From positions 186,001 to 250,000 of the forward strand of contig CAVVFX010000003.1 of NCBI GenBank assembly GCA_963747535.1: DNA of 64,000 bases. Reading direction: 5' to 3'. This DNA is from CAVVFX01 sp963747535. GTDB lineage: Bacteria > Acidobacteriota > Terriglobia > Bryobacterales > Bryobacteraceae. The notes below the pieces were generated by a model. That model was not told where the DNA came from, did no database searches, and saw only the letters and a program-made list of their open reading frames with translations. The position numbers and the translations under genes are program-made. This document shows, one piece after another, positions 53,267 through 61,475 of the stretch (positions are counted from its first letter, which is position 1; the number at the start of each line of letters is the position of its first letter).

Positions 53267-53653
53267 ACGAACCGGCAAGCGCGGCAATGGCAATTGCCGG
53301 CCTCGAAGAAGGGCGCGTCCCTGCCGACCCCGCCGCTCCCGTTTCCTCGAGATAAGAATCGCGGCCACCCGACTCGAACAATTACTCCAGCCCTCTTCAC
53401 TTTCTGTCGATCTTTGGCCGGACATTTTTGGCCAATATTCATGAAAATGAAACGTGGCACTACGTAATTGCCGCAAACCGGACAACCAGGGATCGCGATG
53501 TGCCTCTCGCGGGGCAATTCGGGCTGCTAATGGCCCTGGTCGATCTAGCTTACCCTTTTGAATCGTGTGAGTTAGCGCTGCTTATCCAGAACGGCTAAGC
53601 AATTGCTTTTATCGAGCATCAGCCGGGCAGAAAGCCAGGCTCTTGGAGATACG
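53267..53653. other. Intergenic region
   Basis: 387 bases with no gene recognised. A short palindrome 'ggcaatggcaattgcc' lies just after the kinase stop (about 53284-53299). The promoter for the sigma factor at 53654 should lie at its right end. Confidence 0.4.
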
Positions 53654-54373
53654 ATGGCAGCCCCTGCAATCAGCGCTTGGCCGGTTTCCGAACCCCGCCT
53701 AAAGACGACTAAAGCTCTTGAACTTCAGCTCGCCCCGTCACCGGTCCCCGACGCAGTCCTGGTCGATGCAGCCAGGAAGGGCGACACAGCCGCGTTCGAG
53801 CGGCTGATCGATCGAAACTACCAATTCTGTCTGTCCAAGGCGTATTCGATTCTGCGGAATCGCGGCGACGCCGAAGACGAAGTGCAGAACGCATGCGCGC
53901 AGGCGTGGACGCATCTTTGGCAATTCCAAAACCAGGGAAGCTTTGGCGGTTGGCTCAGTCGGATTGTGTCTAATCAGTGCCTGATGCGGCTCCGCGAACG
54001 AAAAGGCGCACGCCTGATCTCGGTCGACGAGTTATTCGACACCGATGGCACGTTCCGGCTGGAAGTGATTGATCAGCGGGCTCTACCCGAGGAGGCCGTG
54101 GGCGACAGCGAGGTCTCGAACGTGCTCTTGCAGGAAATCCGCCGGGTCCCGCGTCTCCTGCGTGAGGCTCTCGTCATGCGGTATCTGCGTCAACTGGCGA
54201 TGCGGGATATTGCCGATCATTTGGGGATCAGTGTGCCGGCCGCCAAATCGCGCTTGATGCGCGCCCGCACCGAATTGAAGCAGCGCCTGGCGAAACACCA
54301 TGGCGTAACAGGTCATTGCACTCTATTTCGGAAGCCCGGCCGTCCGCAGGCCGCATATGTACGGGCGAACTGA
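53654..54373 (+). CDS. ECF-type RNA polymerase sigma factor
   Basis: 239 residues. Sigma70 region 2 (about 48-115; 'FERLIDRNYQFCLSKAYSIL', 'DAEDEVQNACAQAWTHLWQF', 'FGGWLSRIVSNQCLMRLRER') and region 4 (about 155-210; 'LLREALVMRYLRQLAMRDIA', 'LGISVPAAKSRLMRARTELK') are complete. The N-terminal ~47 residues and the ~25-residue tail are extra. ECF factors redirect RNA polymerase, usually in response to envelope signals, and are normally held by an anti-sigma factor. No anti-sigma gene adjoins; the nearest regulator is the Ser/Thr kinase convergent to it at 54751, and kinase-controlled ECF factors exist, so a link is possible but inferred. Start ATG 53654 follows GGAGA. Confidence 0.9.
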   Translation: MAAPAISAWPVSEPRLKTTKALELQLAPSPVPDAVLVDAARKGDTAAFERLIDRNYQFCLSKAYSILRNRGDAEDEVQNACAQAWTHLWQFQNQGSFGGWLSRIVSNQCLMRLRERKGARLISVDELFDTDGTFRLEVIDQRALPEEAVGDSEVSNVLLQEIRRVPRLLREALVMRYLRQLAMRDIADHLGISVPAAKSRLMRARTELKQRLAKHHGVTGHCTLFRKPGRPQAAYVRAN

Positions 54374-54750
54374 TCGCGACGCGGTCTGAGCGTCTGCGGC
54401 TCGAGTCCCGGCGTAAGTACGTGAGGAGTTGAGCTAGATACACGGGAGACGTTCAACCGCTTTTGAGTCCTTTGTAAACTACCCCGTGGAGGCAGCTCCA
54501 ACTCAAAAAGTATCTTCCGCAAAGTGAGTTCATAACAGAGGCATTATCTCGTTCACCTTCACCGATCCGCGTCTTTCTCAGCGTCTCCGCGCCTCAGCGG
54601 TCATTGCAGTAAGCTGAGTCTGTGTTTTTGACGCGGAGCCGCAGAGAACGGACGGAGCGCGTCCAAGAACTTGCGCACAATGCCTGTAGGCGACGACCGC
54701 CACCTGGATCCGGCTAAACGAAGCGCCCGCCGCCCCCCGGTTCACGCGCT
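54374..54750. other. Convergent intergenic region with repeat fragment
   Basis: 377 bases. At about 54573-54650 it has 'cgtctccgcgcctcagcggt' and 'gcggagccgcagag' blocks that resemble the inverted repeat inside the IS remnant (26508-26624). No gene is seen. Confidence 0.45.
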
Positions 54751-57378
54751 TCAGGGCAGATTCTCCACCAGATAGAGTTCGCTCGTGGAGGAATCCACTT
54801 GACTGTAGTACACCCATTTCCTGTCCGGTGAAACATCGATCCCAATAGGAGCAGCCGGCCTCGGGGTTCGAAAGCCCAAGTCCTCAGTCTTCCTGGTTGC
54901 GAAGCGATAGAACTTGGCGTCGGCCAGGCGCGCAGCTGTCCCAAACTGAGAATTTGTGCCTGAGTCCAACATGTAGATGCCGTCTCGAAGAACCTGCCAG
55001 TCACTGGACTTCATATCCGGCACAACCGGCTCTTCCAGGTTCGTCGCCAGTTCGAGACGCCAGATCTCCCCGCCGGCGCGCGACTTCAGGTAGTAGATAT
55101 AGCGCCCATCTTCCGAGAAGTGGCACCTGAATCCGCCGCCCTTCGTAACTTGCGAAGCCGTGCCGCCTGCTACGGGCACCTTGAAGATTTGTAGTGAACC
55201 CGTGCGGGTGGACGTGAAGTAAACCCATTGGCTCGTGGGATCAAAGCAGGGCGTAATATTCTCTATCGGGCGGTCGACCAGCACTCTCGGCTCGCCGTCC
55301 ACCGGCATGATCCAGATGTCGCCGGCGGCTGACCGGGTTCGGGCATCGAACGCGATCCACCGGCCGTCCGGTGACCAGGCCGGCGATCCCGCGGTGCCGC
55401 CTTCCCTCGCGAACACCGGACGGCCGTCGGTCATCGCGGCGTTCCAGAGCCAGATCCCCCAATGTCCCGACCGGTAGGAAGCAACCACGACATGCCTGCC
55501 GTCAGGTGAGATTCGCGGCCCGTATTCTTCGCCTGGAGTTGCGAAGACCTTCTCTGGTGTCACTGGACGGCCCCGGGCCGGAAATGCCGCAGCGCGATAG
55601 ATGGGCACCCCCAGGGCATTGCGGACGAAAACCATCTGCCGGCCGTCGGGCGATAGCGACCCGGGGCGGATGCTGCCAGGGAGTCGTTTGGCGTTAGAGC
55701 CGTCAGCGTCGGCGATAAACGAAATCAGCGCGTTGGTGGCCTTCTGTCGCCCGGCGATCAGCATCCGGTGGCGGCGGGGCGAGAACTCCACCGCCTCAAC
55801 CCGCTCAACGTCCTCTCCGAGGCCTGGCCATTGGACTTTTTCCAGCTTTCCGCCCCCGACCGGCACTCGATGCAGGCTCAGGTGGTCGCGGTCCGGGCCA
55901 TTGGGAACGAAGACCCACTTCCCGTCAGCGCTGAACTTTGGGTTCGCCGTGCCGAAGTTCTCTCCCAGTTTGTGCTGCATGCCCGTCGAAAAATCCAGGA
56001 CAAAGATTCCCTGCTGGTCCTTGGCGTCAGAGCTTTGGCGGACCACCAATGCCGATCGTCCGTCGGGGGAGATATCCGTTATGATTCCGTTCGTCACCAG
56101 GGTTTCGTCGCCCCCCAGAGCGGGCATCCAGTAAGACGAGTAGCCGTTCTCCGATTGCCGGTTGAAATATAATCGACGTCCGTCCGGGCTGAAACACTGT
56201 GGCCACTCACTAGCGTCGTGACTCTTTATCCGTAACGGACTGCCCCCCTCCAGTTGCATCATATAAATCTCGGAATTCTGACCCTCGTGTCCCCCGTCCC
56301 ACGCGAAGACGACCGCGTTGCCATCGTTCGAAAAGATCGGCATCTGTTTCCGGCCGGGAAGATTCCCCAGTGTCCGCACGGTAAGCGGAGCAGCCGTCGC
56401 ATCGACTCGTTTGGGCCTCTGGGCGAGGAACCCTACGCCCGCGGAGGCGATTATAAGGACACCGGCTAGCGCCCACCACAGCCATTTTGGTGATTTGGGC
56501 TGTTGGACGGCGACGGCCGGCGCGCGCATCGATCCGCTCTCTATCTCATGACGAACTTCCTCCAACGCATTCCTGATATCCAGTGCTGTTTGCAAACGCC
56601 TCTCCGGATCTTTACGTAGACACTGCACCACCACACGTTCCAGTTCGGACGGCACGGCTAAGTTCTCCTGGCTGATCGGCTTGGGATCGTCACGCAGAAT
56701 CGACGTGACCGTGGCCATCATGGTCTCGCCCGCGAACGCCTTGCGCCCCGTCGCCATCTCGTACAGCAGGAGGCCCAGGGAGAAAATGTCGCTGCGCGTG
56801 TCGACGGTCTGGCCCTGCGCCTGCTCCGGTGACATATAGTTGACCGTGCCCAGGATCATGCCCTTCGCGGTCTGCGGGTTGGAAACCGTCAGCGTGGAAT
56901 CATCCGGGACAGACGCGCAGTGTCGTTTCGCCAGTCCAAAGTCGAGCAGCTTCGGGCGGCCGTCCCGCATCACGATCACGTTGGAAGGTTTTAGATCGCG
57001 GTGGATGATGCCGGCGTGATGCGCGGCACTCAGCGCCTCCGCGATCTGCGCGCCGATCCGGATGACTTCTTTTGCCGGCATACCGCCAAAGGGTATGGCC
57101 TGGTCGAGCGGGCGGCCGTCGATGTACTCCATCACGATGCACGGCTGTCCGTTGTGCTCCAGGATGTCGTGGACCGTGACGATGCCCGGGTGATTCAGGG
57201 CTGAAGCGGCGCGCGCTTCCTGCTTGAACCGGTCGCGGCTCTGTGCGTCTATATTGGTGAGAAACTTCAGCGCGACGAACCGTTCGAGGTTTTCGTCGCG
57301 CGCTTTCCAGACGACGCCCATCCCGCCTTCACCGATCTTGTCGAGAATGCGATACTGGCCGACGCGCTCACCGATCAT
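54751..57378 (-). CDS. Transmembrane Ser/Thr protein kinase with TolB-like propeller
   Basis: 875 residues. The Hanks-type kinase domain (about 8-270) is complete: glycine loop 'GEGGMGVVWKAR' (16-27), Lys38, 'HRDLKPSN' with Asp128, 'DFG' at 146-148, and 'GTVNYMSPEQ'. A TM helix ('WLWWALAGVLIIASAGVGF', about 310-330) leads to an extracytoplasmic PD40/WD40 TolB-like propeller (about 345-870; repeats such as 'FSPDGRRLYFNR', 'SPDGRWIAFD'). Such kinases are very numerous in Acidobacteriota; the propeller probably binds a ligand or protein outside the membrane. Start ATG 57378 follows GAGGAAG, which decides against the upstream start at 57417. It converges on the ECF sigma gene. Confidence 0.93.
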   Translation of the reverse strand: MIGERVGQYRILDKIGEGGMGVVWKARDENLERFVALKFLTNIDAQSRDRFKQEARAASALNHPGIVTVHDILEHNGQPCIVMEYIDGRPLDQAIPFGGMPAKEVIRIGAQIAEALSAAHHAGIIHRDLKPSNVIVMRDGRPKLLDFGLAKRHCASVPDDSTLTVSNPQTAKGMILGTVNYMSPEQAQGQTVDTRSDIFSLGLLLYEMATGRKAFAGETMMATVTSILRDDPKPISQENLAVPSELERVVVQCLRKDPERRLQTALDIRNALEEVRHEIESGSMRAPAVAVQQPKSPKWLWWALAGVLIIASAGVGFLAQRPKRVDATAAPLTVRTLGNLPGRKQMPIFSNDGNAVVFAWDGGHEGQNSEIYMMQLEGGSPLRIKSHDASEWPQCFSPDGRRLYFNRQSENGYSSYWMPALGGDETLVTNGIITDISPDGRSALVVRQSSDAKDQQGIFVLDFSTGMQHKLGENFGTANPKFSADGKWVFVPNGPDRDHLSLHRVPVGGGKLEKVQWPGLGEDVERVEAVEFSPRRHRMLIAGRQKATNALISFIADADGSNAKRLPGSIRPGSLSPDGRQMVFVRNALGVPIYRAAAFPARGRPVTPEKVFATPGEEYGPRISPDGRHVVVASYRSGHWGIWLWNAAMTDGRPVFAREGGTAGSPAWSPDGRWIAFDARTRSAAGDIWIMPVDGEPRVLVDRPIENITPCFDPTSQWVYFTSTRTGSLQIFKVPVAGGTASQVTKGGGFRCHFSEDGRYIYYLKSRAGGEIWRLELATNLEEPVVPDMKSSDWQVLRDGIYMLDSGTNSQFGTAARLADAKFYRFATRKTEDLGFRTPRPAAPIGIDVSPDRKWVYYSQVDSSTSELYLVENLP

Positions 57379-57492
57379 ATAGCTTCCTCGATCGACCGTG
57401 CGCCGTGAACCGGGCACCTCGCCGGAAGGATGCGGTCGGCCCCTGTAGGATGTATTAAGTTTCGAGTGGATTGCACGTTGAGCCGGCCCCGT

Positions 57493-58527
57493 TCAATGGA
57501 GCCTGTAAGTGAGTCCCAGGCTGGTGCCGAAGTCGTTGCCGATGAGACCCTCTGGCGGCCGGTTATCCCAGTTGCCGTAAAACGTAACGTTCCACCACAA
57601 GCCCGAGGCGATTCGGACCTTGTACTGAGCGTTCAGGTTGAAGCGCACCCGCCCACCGTCGCTAAGGGACGGGTAAAGAGTGGGCGTAACAGTTAATTCG
57701 ACCTTCCTGAACTGAAATATGTCAACTTCGCCGCCGATGAACGCTACCAGATTGTTCTGCGTGGGCCGGTCACTATAGCGGGTCTGCAGTCCGGCGAGGG
57801 CACCGGTCAGCGATATGCTCACCGTATTTGACTTCCGGAGATAACGGCCGAAGCCGCCGCCGTAAGTGCTTTGAGAACTAATTCCTTGCGAGGAGCTCTG
57901 CAAAAAGCTGGCGGTGCCCGCATAATACCAGTTGTTCGAGCCCAGCAGGCGGTTGGCCTGGAGGTCCAGCTGGTTGCGCGTCGCCGTCGTTGAGCCTCCC
58001 GCGGTGGACAACGTGGAATTATAGAAAACCTGCGCTGTGGAACGCTCTTGCCGGTAGGTCAAATCCGACGATAAGTTGTATTGCGTGCTCGCGTTCGCTT
58101 TGCTGTAGATGAGGCCGGTGCTGAGGTTTCCTTGAAATCGGCTCCAGGCGGTGTCTCCGAATTGGGCCGCCCCAACTACCTTGGATTGATCGAGCACCGC
58201 GTCGCGCCCGGGATCATCGTTCACGATGTCAATTCTTCGTGGTTGTTCACCGGGGCTCTCCACCGTCCTCAACTTTCCTGTATAGGTCGTCCCCTTCTCG
58301 GTCACAACCACGAACAATTGGCTGCTTTCCACCCGCACCACTTTCGACCAGTCTACGGTGATCGTGCCAGGGACATATTCCAGCCGTACCGATAACAGTC
58401 CGCCCGACAAGCTCCTGATTTCGCAGGTCAGGCGGTCGCCATTAGTCATTACGATCACGTCGGTCCTCGGCCGCGCGAACAGTGGCAGGGACAGGGCGAA
58501 GGTAATAAGCGCAACTCGGCTGTTCAT
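57493..58527 (-). CDS. DUF481-family outer-membrane-type protein
   Basis: 344 residues. A signal peptide ('VALITFALSLPLFA', cleavage near residue 19) is followed by a small beta domain ('VIVMTNGDRLTCEIRSLSGG', 'VDWSKVVRVES') and, from about residue 120, a series of amphipathic strands ('TQYNLSSDLTYRQE', 'NNWYYAGTASFLQSS', 'LWWNVTFYGNWDN') ending 'GTSLGLTYRLH'. This is the DUF481 (YdiY-like) pattern, predicted to form a small beta-barrel; function unknown. Start ATG 58527 gives the signal peptide; no strong ribosome site. It lies between the kinase and the VWFA gene on the same strand, separated from the latter by a repeat-rich gap. Confidence 0.75.
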   Translation of the reverse strand: MNSRVALITFALSLPLFARPRTDVIVMTNGDRLTCEIRSLSGGLLSVRLEYVPGTITVDWSKVVRVESSQLFVVVTEKGTTYTGKLRTVESPGEQPRRIDIVNDDPGRDAVLDQSKVVGAAQFGDTAWSRFQGNLSTGLIYSKANASTQYNLSSDLTYRQERSTAQVFYNSTLSTAGGSTTATRNQLDLQANRLLGSNNWYYAGTASFLQSSSQGISSQSTYGGGFGRYLRKSNTVSISLTGALAGLQTRYSDRPTQNNLVAFIGGEVDIFQFRKVELTVTPTLYPSLSDGGRVRFNLNAQYKVRIASGLWWNVTFYGNWDNRPPEGLIGNDFGTSLGLTYRLH

Positions 58528-58551
58528 ATGCAGTGACGCATGGCAGGCGAC

Positions 58552-58623
58552 GCAGGCCAAAGGCCTACTCCACAAGGCTTGCAAACAGTTGAGTCTTCGT
58601 TGTCGAGTAGGCCCTTGGCCTGC
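58552..58623. repeat. 19-bp inverted repeat between DUF481 and VWFA genes
   Basis: gcaggccaaaggcctactc (58552-58570) pairs with 58605-58623 with one mismatch across a 34-base loop. It partly overlaps the dispersed repeat starting at 58619. Confidence 0.65.
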
Positions 58624-58660
58624 TCTCGCGCGCCGGAGAGACTTCTGCCACAGGCTGCTA
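58619..58660 (+). repeat. Dispersed CTGCTCTCGCGCG repeat, copy 2
   Basis: 42 bases nearly identical to 40347-40388 (ctctcgcgcg, ggagagacttctgccacagg, ctgcta). It lies just past the stop of the minus-strand VWFA gene. Confidence 0.65.
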
Positions 58661-58674
58661 GCCTTGCCTGCCGG

Positions 58675-59703
58675 CTACTTTGGCAGCGGGACCCACACGT
58701 TGTCGGCAGACGCAATCTCGAGTTTCGGCACTTCGGTGCTGAGCTTGACACGCTGCAGGCCTGGCTTCTTGTTGGGCTTGGCCATGAAAACCAAATAATA
58801 TTGATTGTCCAGAATCCTCTGCATACGATCGAGGAAAGGCTTGAAGCTGACCGCCTGCTGAACTCCCAGATAAAAGCTTTCCCCGCCGGTTTCGTCCGCC
58901 AGTTTGGCGAGACCGTTCTGGCCGTTTGTGGCGACAAAATAGTTGCGGCCCACATGGCCGACTCCCACCGTATAGATGCTGTGAATCATGACGCCATAGC
59001 GTTGGGCCGCCGTGCTCGCGGTATCCACGTCGGGGCTTATGTAGGGCATGTTGGACATGCCGCCCATGGTGCCCATACCGCCATAACCGCGTCCCGCCGG
59101 CGCCGGCATGGCGCCGCTTCCGTACGGGTTGCCCCGTAGCCGGTCGATCCCGTCCGTCACCATCAGGACCTCTCGCCGCATCTTATTCTCAGGCCAACCT
59201 TTCAGCAAGCTGATGAGCGACAAGTAGGGGCTGTCGGAGGCGCCCAGGCCACCGAGGGGCAGTCGCAACGCTTTAGCCGCCGCGCCGTGATCAGCGGTGA
59301 AGTTCTGGACGATGTTGACCGTGGCGTTCCGCATGTAGCCGACACCGATTAACGTTGTATCCGGCTGCGCGGTGATGAAGGCGCGCAGATCGTCGAGTTG
59401 CAACCCGAGGCTGGTGTCGCTGGTGTCATCGATCAGGAAAAACAACTGCAGCCCGGCCTGCTCGCCGCGGCTCGGGATCCAATGTGTCACCGGAAGGCTG
59501 ACTTTTCCTTGCTGCACCTTCACGTCTTCTTTGCTCAGGGGGGCTACTGTGTTATCCGCGCCCTGAAGTGGTTCGACCGTGACCACCATGTGCACCTGAA
59601 CACCGTTTCCCGAGTCCTTCTCCTGCGCCTGTAAGCCTGTCGTGCCTAGAGCTACTCCAGTCACCAGCGCCAATCTTCCCAGCATGTTTGCGTAACGTCT
59701 CAT
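58675..59703 (-). CDS. VWFA-related domain exported protein
   Basis: 342 residues. A signal peptide ('LGRLALVTGVALGTTGLQAQ') is followed by a beta strand region and a von Willebrand A-like domain (about 75-320). The metal site region is 'LFFLIDDTSDTS', followed by 'VLMVTDGIDRLRGN' and 'YTVGVGHVGRNY'. A Gly/Met-rich loop ('GRGYGGMGTMGGMSN') is inserted. The VWFA-related family is common in Acidobacteriota; the domain is a protein-protein binding module, the partner unknown. Start ATG 59703 follows GGAGAAAATCG, a good site; the frame is open far upstream, but that stretch is two copies of a dispersed repeat and not coding. Confidence 0.85.
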   Translation of the reverse strand: MRRYANMLGRLALVTGVALGTTGLQAQEKDSGNGVQVHMVVTVEPLQGADNTVAPLSKEDVKVQQGKVSLPVTHWIPSRGEQAGLQLFFLIDDTSDTSLGLQLDDLRAFITAQPDTTLIGVGYMRNATVNIVQNFTADHGAAAKALRLPLGGLGASDSPYLSLISLLKGWPENKMRREVLMVTDGIDRLRGNPYGSGAMPAPAGRGYGGMGTMGGMSNMPYISPDVDTASTAAQRYGVMIHSIYTVGVGHVGRNYFVATNGQNGLAKLADETGGESFYLGVQQAVSFKPFLDRMQRILDNQYYLVFMAKPNKKPGLQRVKLSTEVPKLEIASADNVWVPLPK

Positions 59704-59785
59704 CGATTTTCTCCTACGTCCCTTGGCCTGTAGATTCAATGCCGCCCCTCGTCGGTGTATTATTTTTTCGTGATATCCATAGGAC

Positions 59786-59835
59786 AGACCATCGTCTTTT
59801 GTGGTCTGTCCCGCTGCGGAGCAGCCGCTGGACCT
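59786..59835 (+). repeat. Dispersed GACCAT/GTGGTC hairpin repeat, copy 2
   Basis: cagaccatcgtcttttgtgg-type hairpin with the 'ctgcggagcagccgct' block. It matches copy 1 at 1454-1515 and copy 3 at 59861-59900; lies in the promoter-side gap of the VWFA gene. Confidence 0.65.
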
Positions 59836-59860
59836 TGGCCATTTCAGCCAAACCGTGGCG

Positions 59861-59900
59861 CAGACCATCGTTTTTTGTGGTCCGCGGGCTGCGGAGCAGC
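59861..59900 (+). repeat. Dispersed GACCAT/GTGGTC hairpin repeat, copy 3
   Basis: cagaccatcg, T run, tgtggtccgcgggctgcggagcagc. It lies 25 bases after copy 2, same orientation, and ends just before the stop of the minus-strand gene at 59906. Confidence 0.65.
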
Positions 59901-59905
59901 GAGAC

Positions 59906-60910
59906 TCACTCAAAACCGGGGCGGCCGGCGCGGATCAGGCGGGAAAAGTCGGGGGAGTCGCCGGCGGCGTTCGCCGCCTCGTCAATCAGGGATCGGCGCT
60001 TCAATTCATCGAACGGTAAGTTGCCCGCCAGCACTCCATCCTCATAAACCATCTCGTCCATGTATCCGTTCAACAGAACGCGCCAGTTCCACCGGATCGT
60101 GTCTCTCTTTCCGACGACCGTCAGGTGAGGCAGGATATCCGTCGTACAGTTGCTGGTAAGGGCGTTATACCACTGAGGATTGACACGGAGGGCGTTCGCC
60201 GATTTCAGATAATCCAGGAAAATCTTGCGGGCGCCGGCCGGAATGGCGCGTGTGCGATAGAGATACAGATTCTCTTTGCGATAGTTCGTCCGCACGCGTA
60301 TAATGTCCCGCTCGTCTCCAATGATGTAGGTCAGTGTGTATTGACGGAAGAAACCGAGAACCGCCGAATAGCTCTGGCCGACCTGCTTCCGGGTCTCGAT
60401 CGATATGGCGACCGGCAGGCTGTTCGCAAACTCAAAGCTCAGAATGGTGTGCGCAATGGCCGGCGATCCCCAATAGTCCATGTAAAAATCGATATTCTGC
60501 AGTTGGGAAAGGTCCACGGTGCGGGTTTCCCAATTGGGCTGGTAGTCGCTCTCGGTAATGTAGCCGAAGTTCCTGAAGTTATGGAGCGTGACCTTGTCTC
60601 CATCCACCTCTGCCCACGCGGTCTGCGCTACATCCCCCTGCCAGTTGCCGTCATTCGAAGGCGCCAGAGTCAGCCACCATGCAACCACCACCGCAAAGAG
60701 TCCGAAGCACAGGCCGACAGCGTAAACCCACGGCCGCACCTTGAGCAAGACTGCCGCGATCCCAATCAGGAATACCACCGGCAGTACCAGACCCCGCCAG
60801 TGAACCCGCATATCCAGGTGCAGCGCGGCTGTAGCCCACAATACGGCGAGAGCCAGGACCAGGAATACGGCGAAATCAAATAGTTTGCGAGCGAAGTTGG
60901 AGACAGTCAA
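59906..60910 (-). CDS. Membrane protein with Lnb N-terminal periplasmic (DUF4105) domain
   Basis: 334 residues. Three N-terminal hydrophobic helices (about 10-30, 38-58, 62-82; 'WVYAVGLCFGLFAVVVAWWL') precede a periplasmic Lnb_N/DUF4105 domain (about 110-280). Conserved blocks are 'LHNFRNFGYITESDY', 'YWGSPAIAHTILSFEF', 'FFRQYTLTYIIGDERDIIRV' and 'YNALTSNCTTDILPH'. The NCT Cys and the HT histidine are those expected to be catalytic in this Cys-protease-like fold. In Lnb proteins the domain takes part in lipoprotein N-acylation; whether this member does is unknown. The frame opens with TTG 60910 without a clear ribosome site, so the start is uncertain. Confidence 0.75.
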   Translation of the reverse strand: MTVSNFARKLFDFAVFLVLALAVLWATAALHLDMRVHWRGLVLPVVFLIGIAAVLLKVRPWVYAVGLCFGLFAVVVAWWLTLAPSNDGNWQGDVAQTAWAEVDGDKVTLHNFRNFGYITESDYQPNWETRTVDLSQLQNIDFYMDYWGSPAIAHTILSFEFANSLPVAISIETRKQVGQSYSAVLGFFRQYTLTYIIGDERDIIRVRTNYRKENLYLYRTRAIPAGARKIFLDYLKSANALRVNPQWYNALTSNCTTDILPHLTVVGKRDTIRWNWRVLLNGYMDEMVYEDGVLAGNLPFDELKRRSLIDEAANAAGDSPDFSRLIRAGRPGFE

Positions 60911-61475
60911 TCAGGGGTCCAGACGGCAGCGTTGCAGCGTTCCAACGGCCTTTCTCACTTATGCTTCGGCGAGAAGTATTTGTCAACTCCCAAAACTCAC
61001 AGTTGATGTCGTTGTTACTGAGCCGCGACCGTAAGGGAACGATAACATCATCTAAAAAATTTCCTGAGTCCAACCGACTGTCACCCTCATCCGGACCACG
61101 CTACTCATAAACCGATGAAGCTGCAAACTTCGCGGCTGGCTGAAGCTCGCCACCAGAGATATCGCCAATGACAGCGCTAAAGGCCTATCACGTGATGGCC
61201 ACGTCCCATCGCGGGGCCAGTCACCAGCGAATTAGAGAAATTTTGCAACGGGTCGCCGTGGATCCTCATTATGTCTCCCGAAATTTCTCACCGGGATGCA
61301 CTCGATGCCGCTGACCGGTGCCATGGGCCGGCTTCAGTCGACGGAAACGCCGGGAGGAAATATTCTGCGCCTACATGGACCCGAGTAACATCACTCCGCC
61401 CGGATTAGTCGGTGGATGTTCCAGAAGAGACGCATAGACAGCGAAACGGAAACAATTCGGACGATCGAGACAACT
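60911..61475. other. Intergenic region
   Basis: 565 bases. A dispersed repeat copy is at 61014-61042. Near 61220-61300 one frame reads 'REILQRVAVDPHYVSRNFSP', faintly like an AraC helix, but it is too short to call. No gene recognised. Confidence 0.45.
61014..61042 (+). repeat. Dispersed GAGCCGCGACCG repeat, copy 3
   Basis: gttactgagccgcgaccg, then taagggaacg. Same family as 18450, 63714 and (reverse) 13729. Confidence 0.6.

Noticed and set aside
52022..53485. Long minus-strand frames (up to 487 codons) opposite the propeller kinases, also at 38275-39579 and 29544-30764
   Set aside because: They are antisense to conserved HisKA, ATPase and receiver domains and have His/Arg/Gln-rich translations without known folds.
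61220..61310. Possible remnant of an AraC-type helix-turn-helix
   Set aside because: Only about 20 residues resemble the pattern, with no flanking homology; could be chance.
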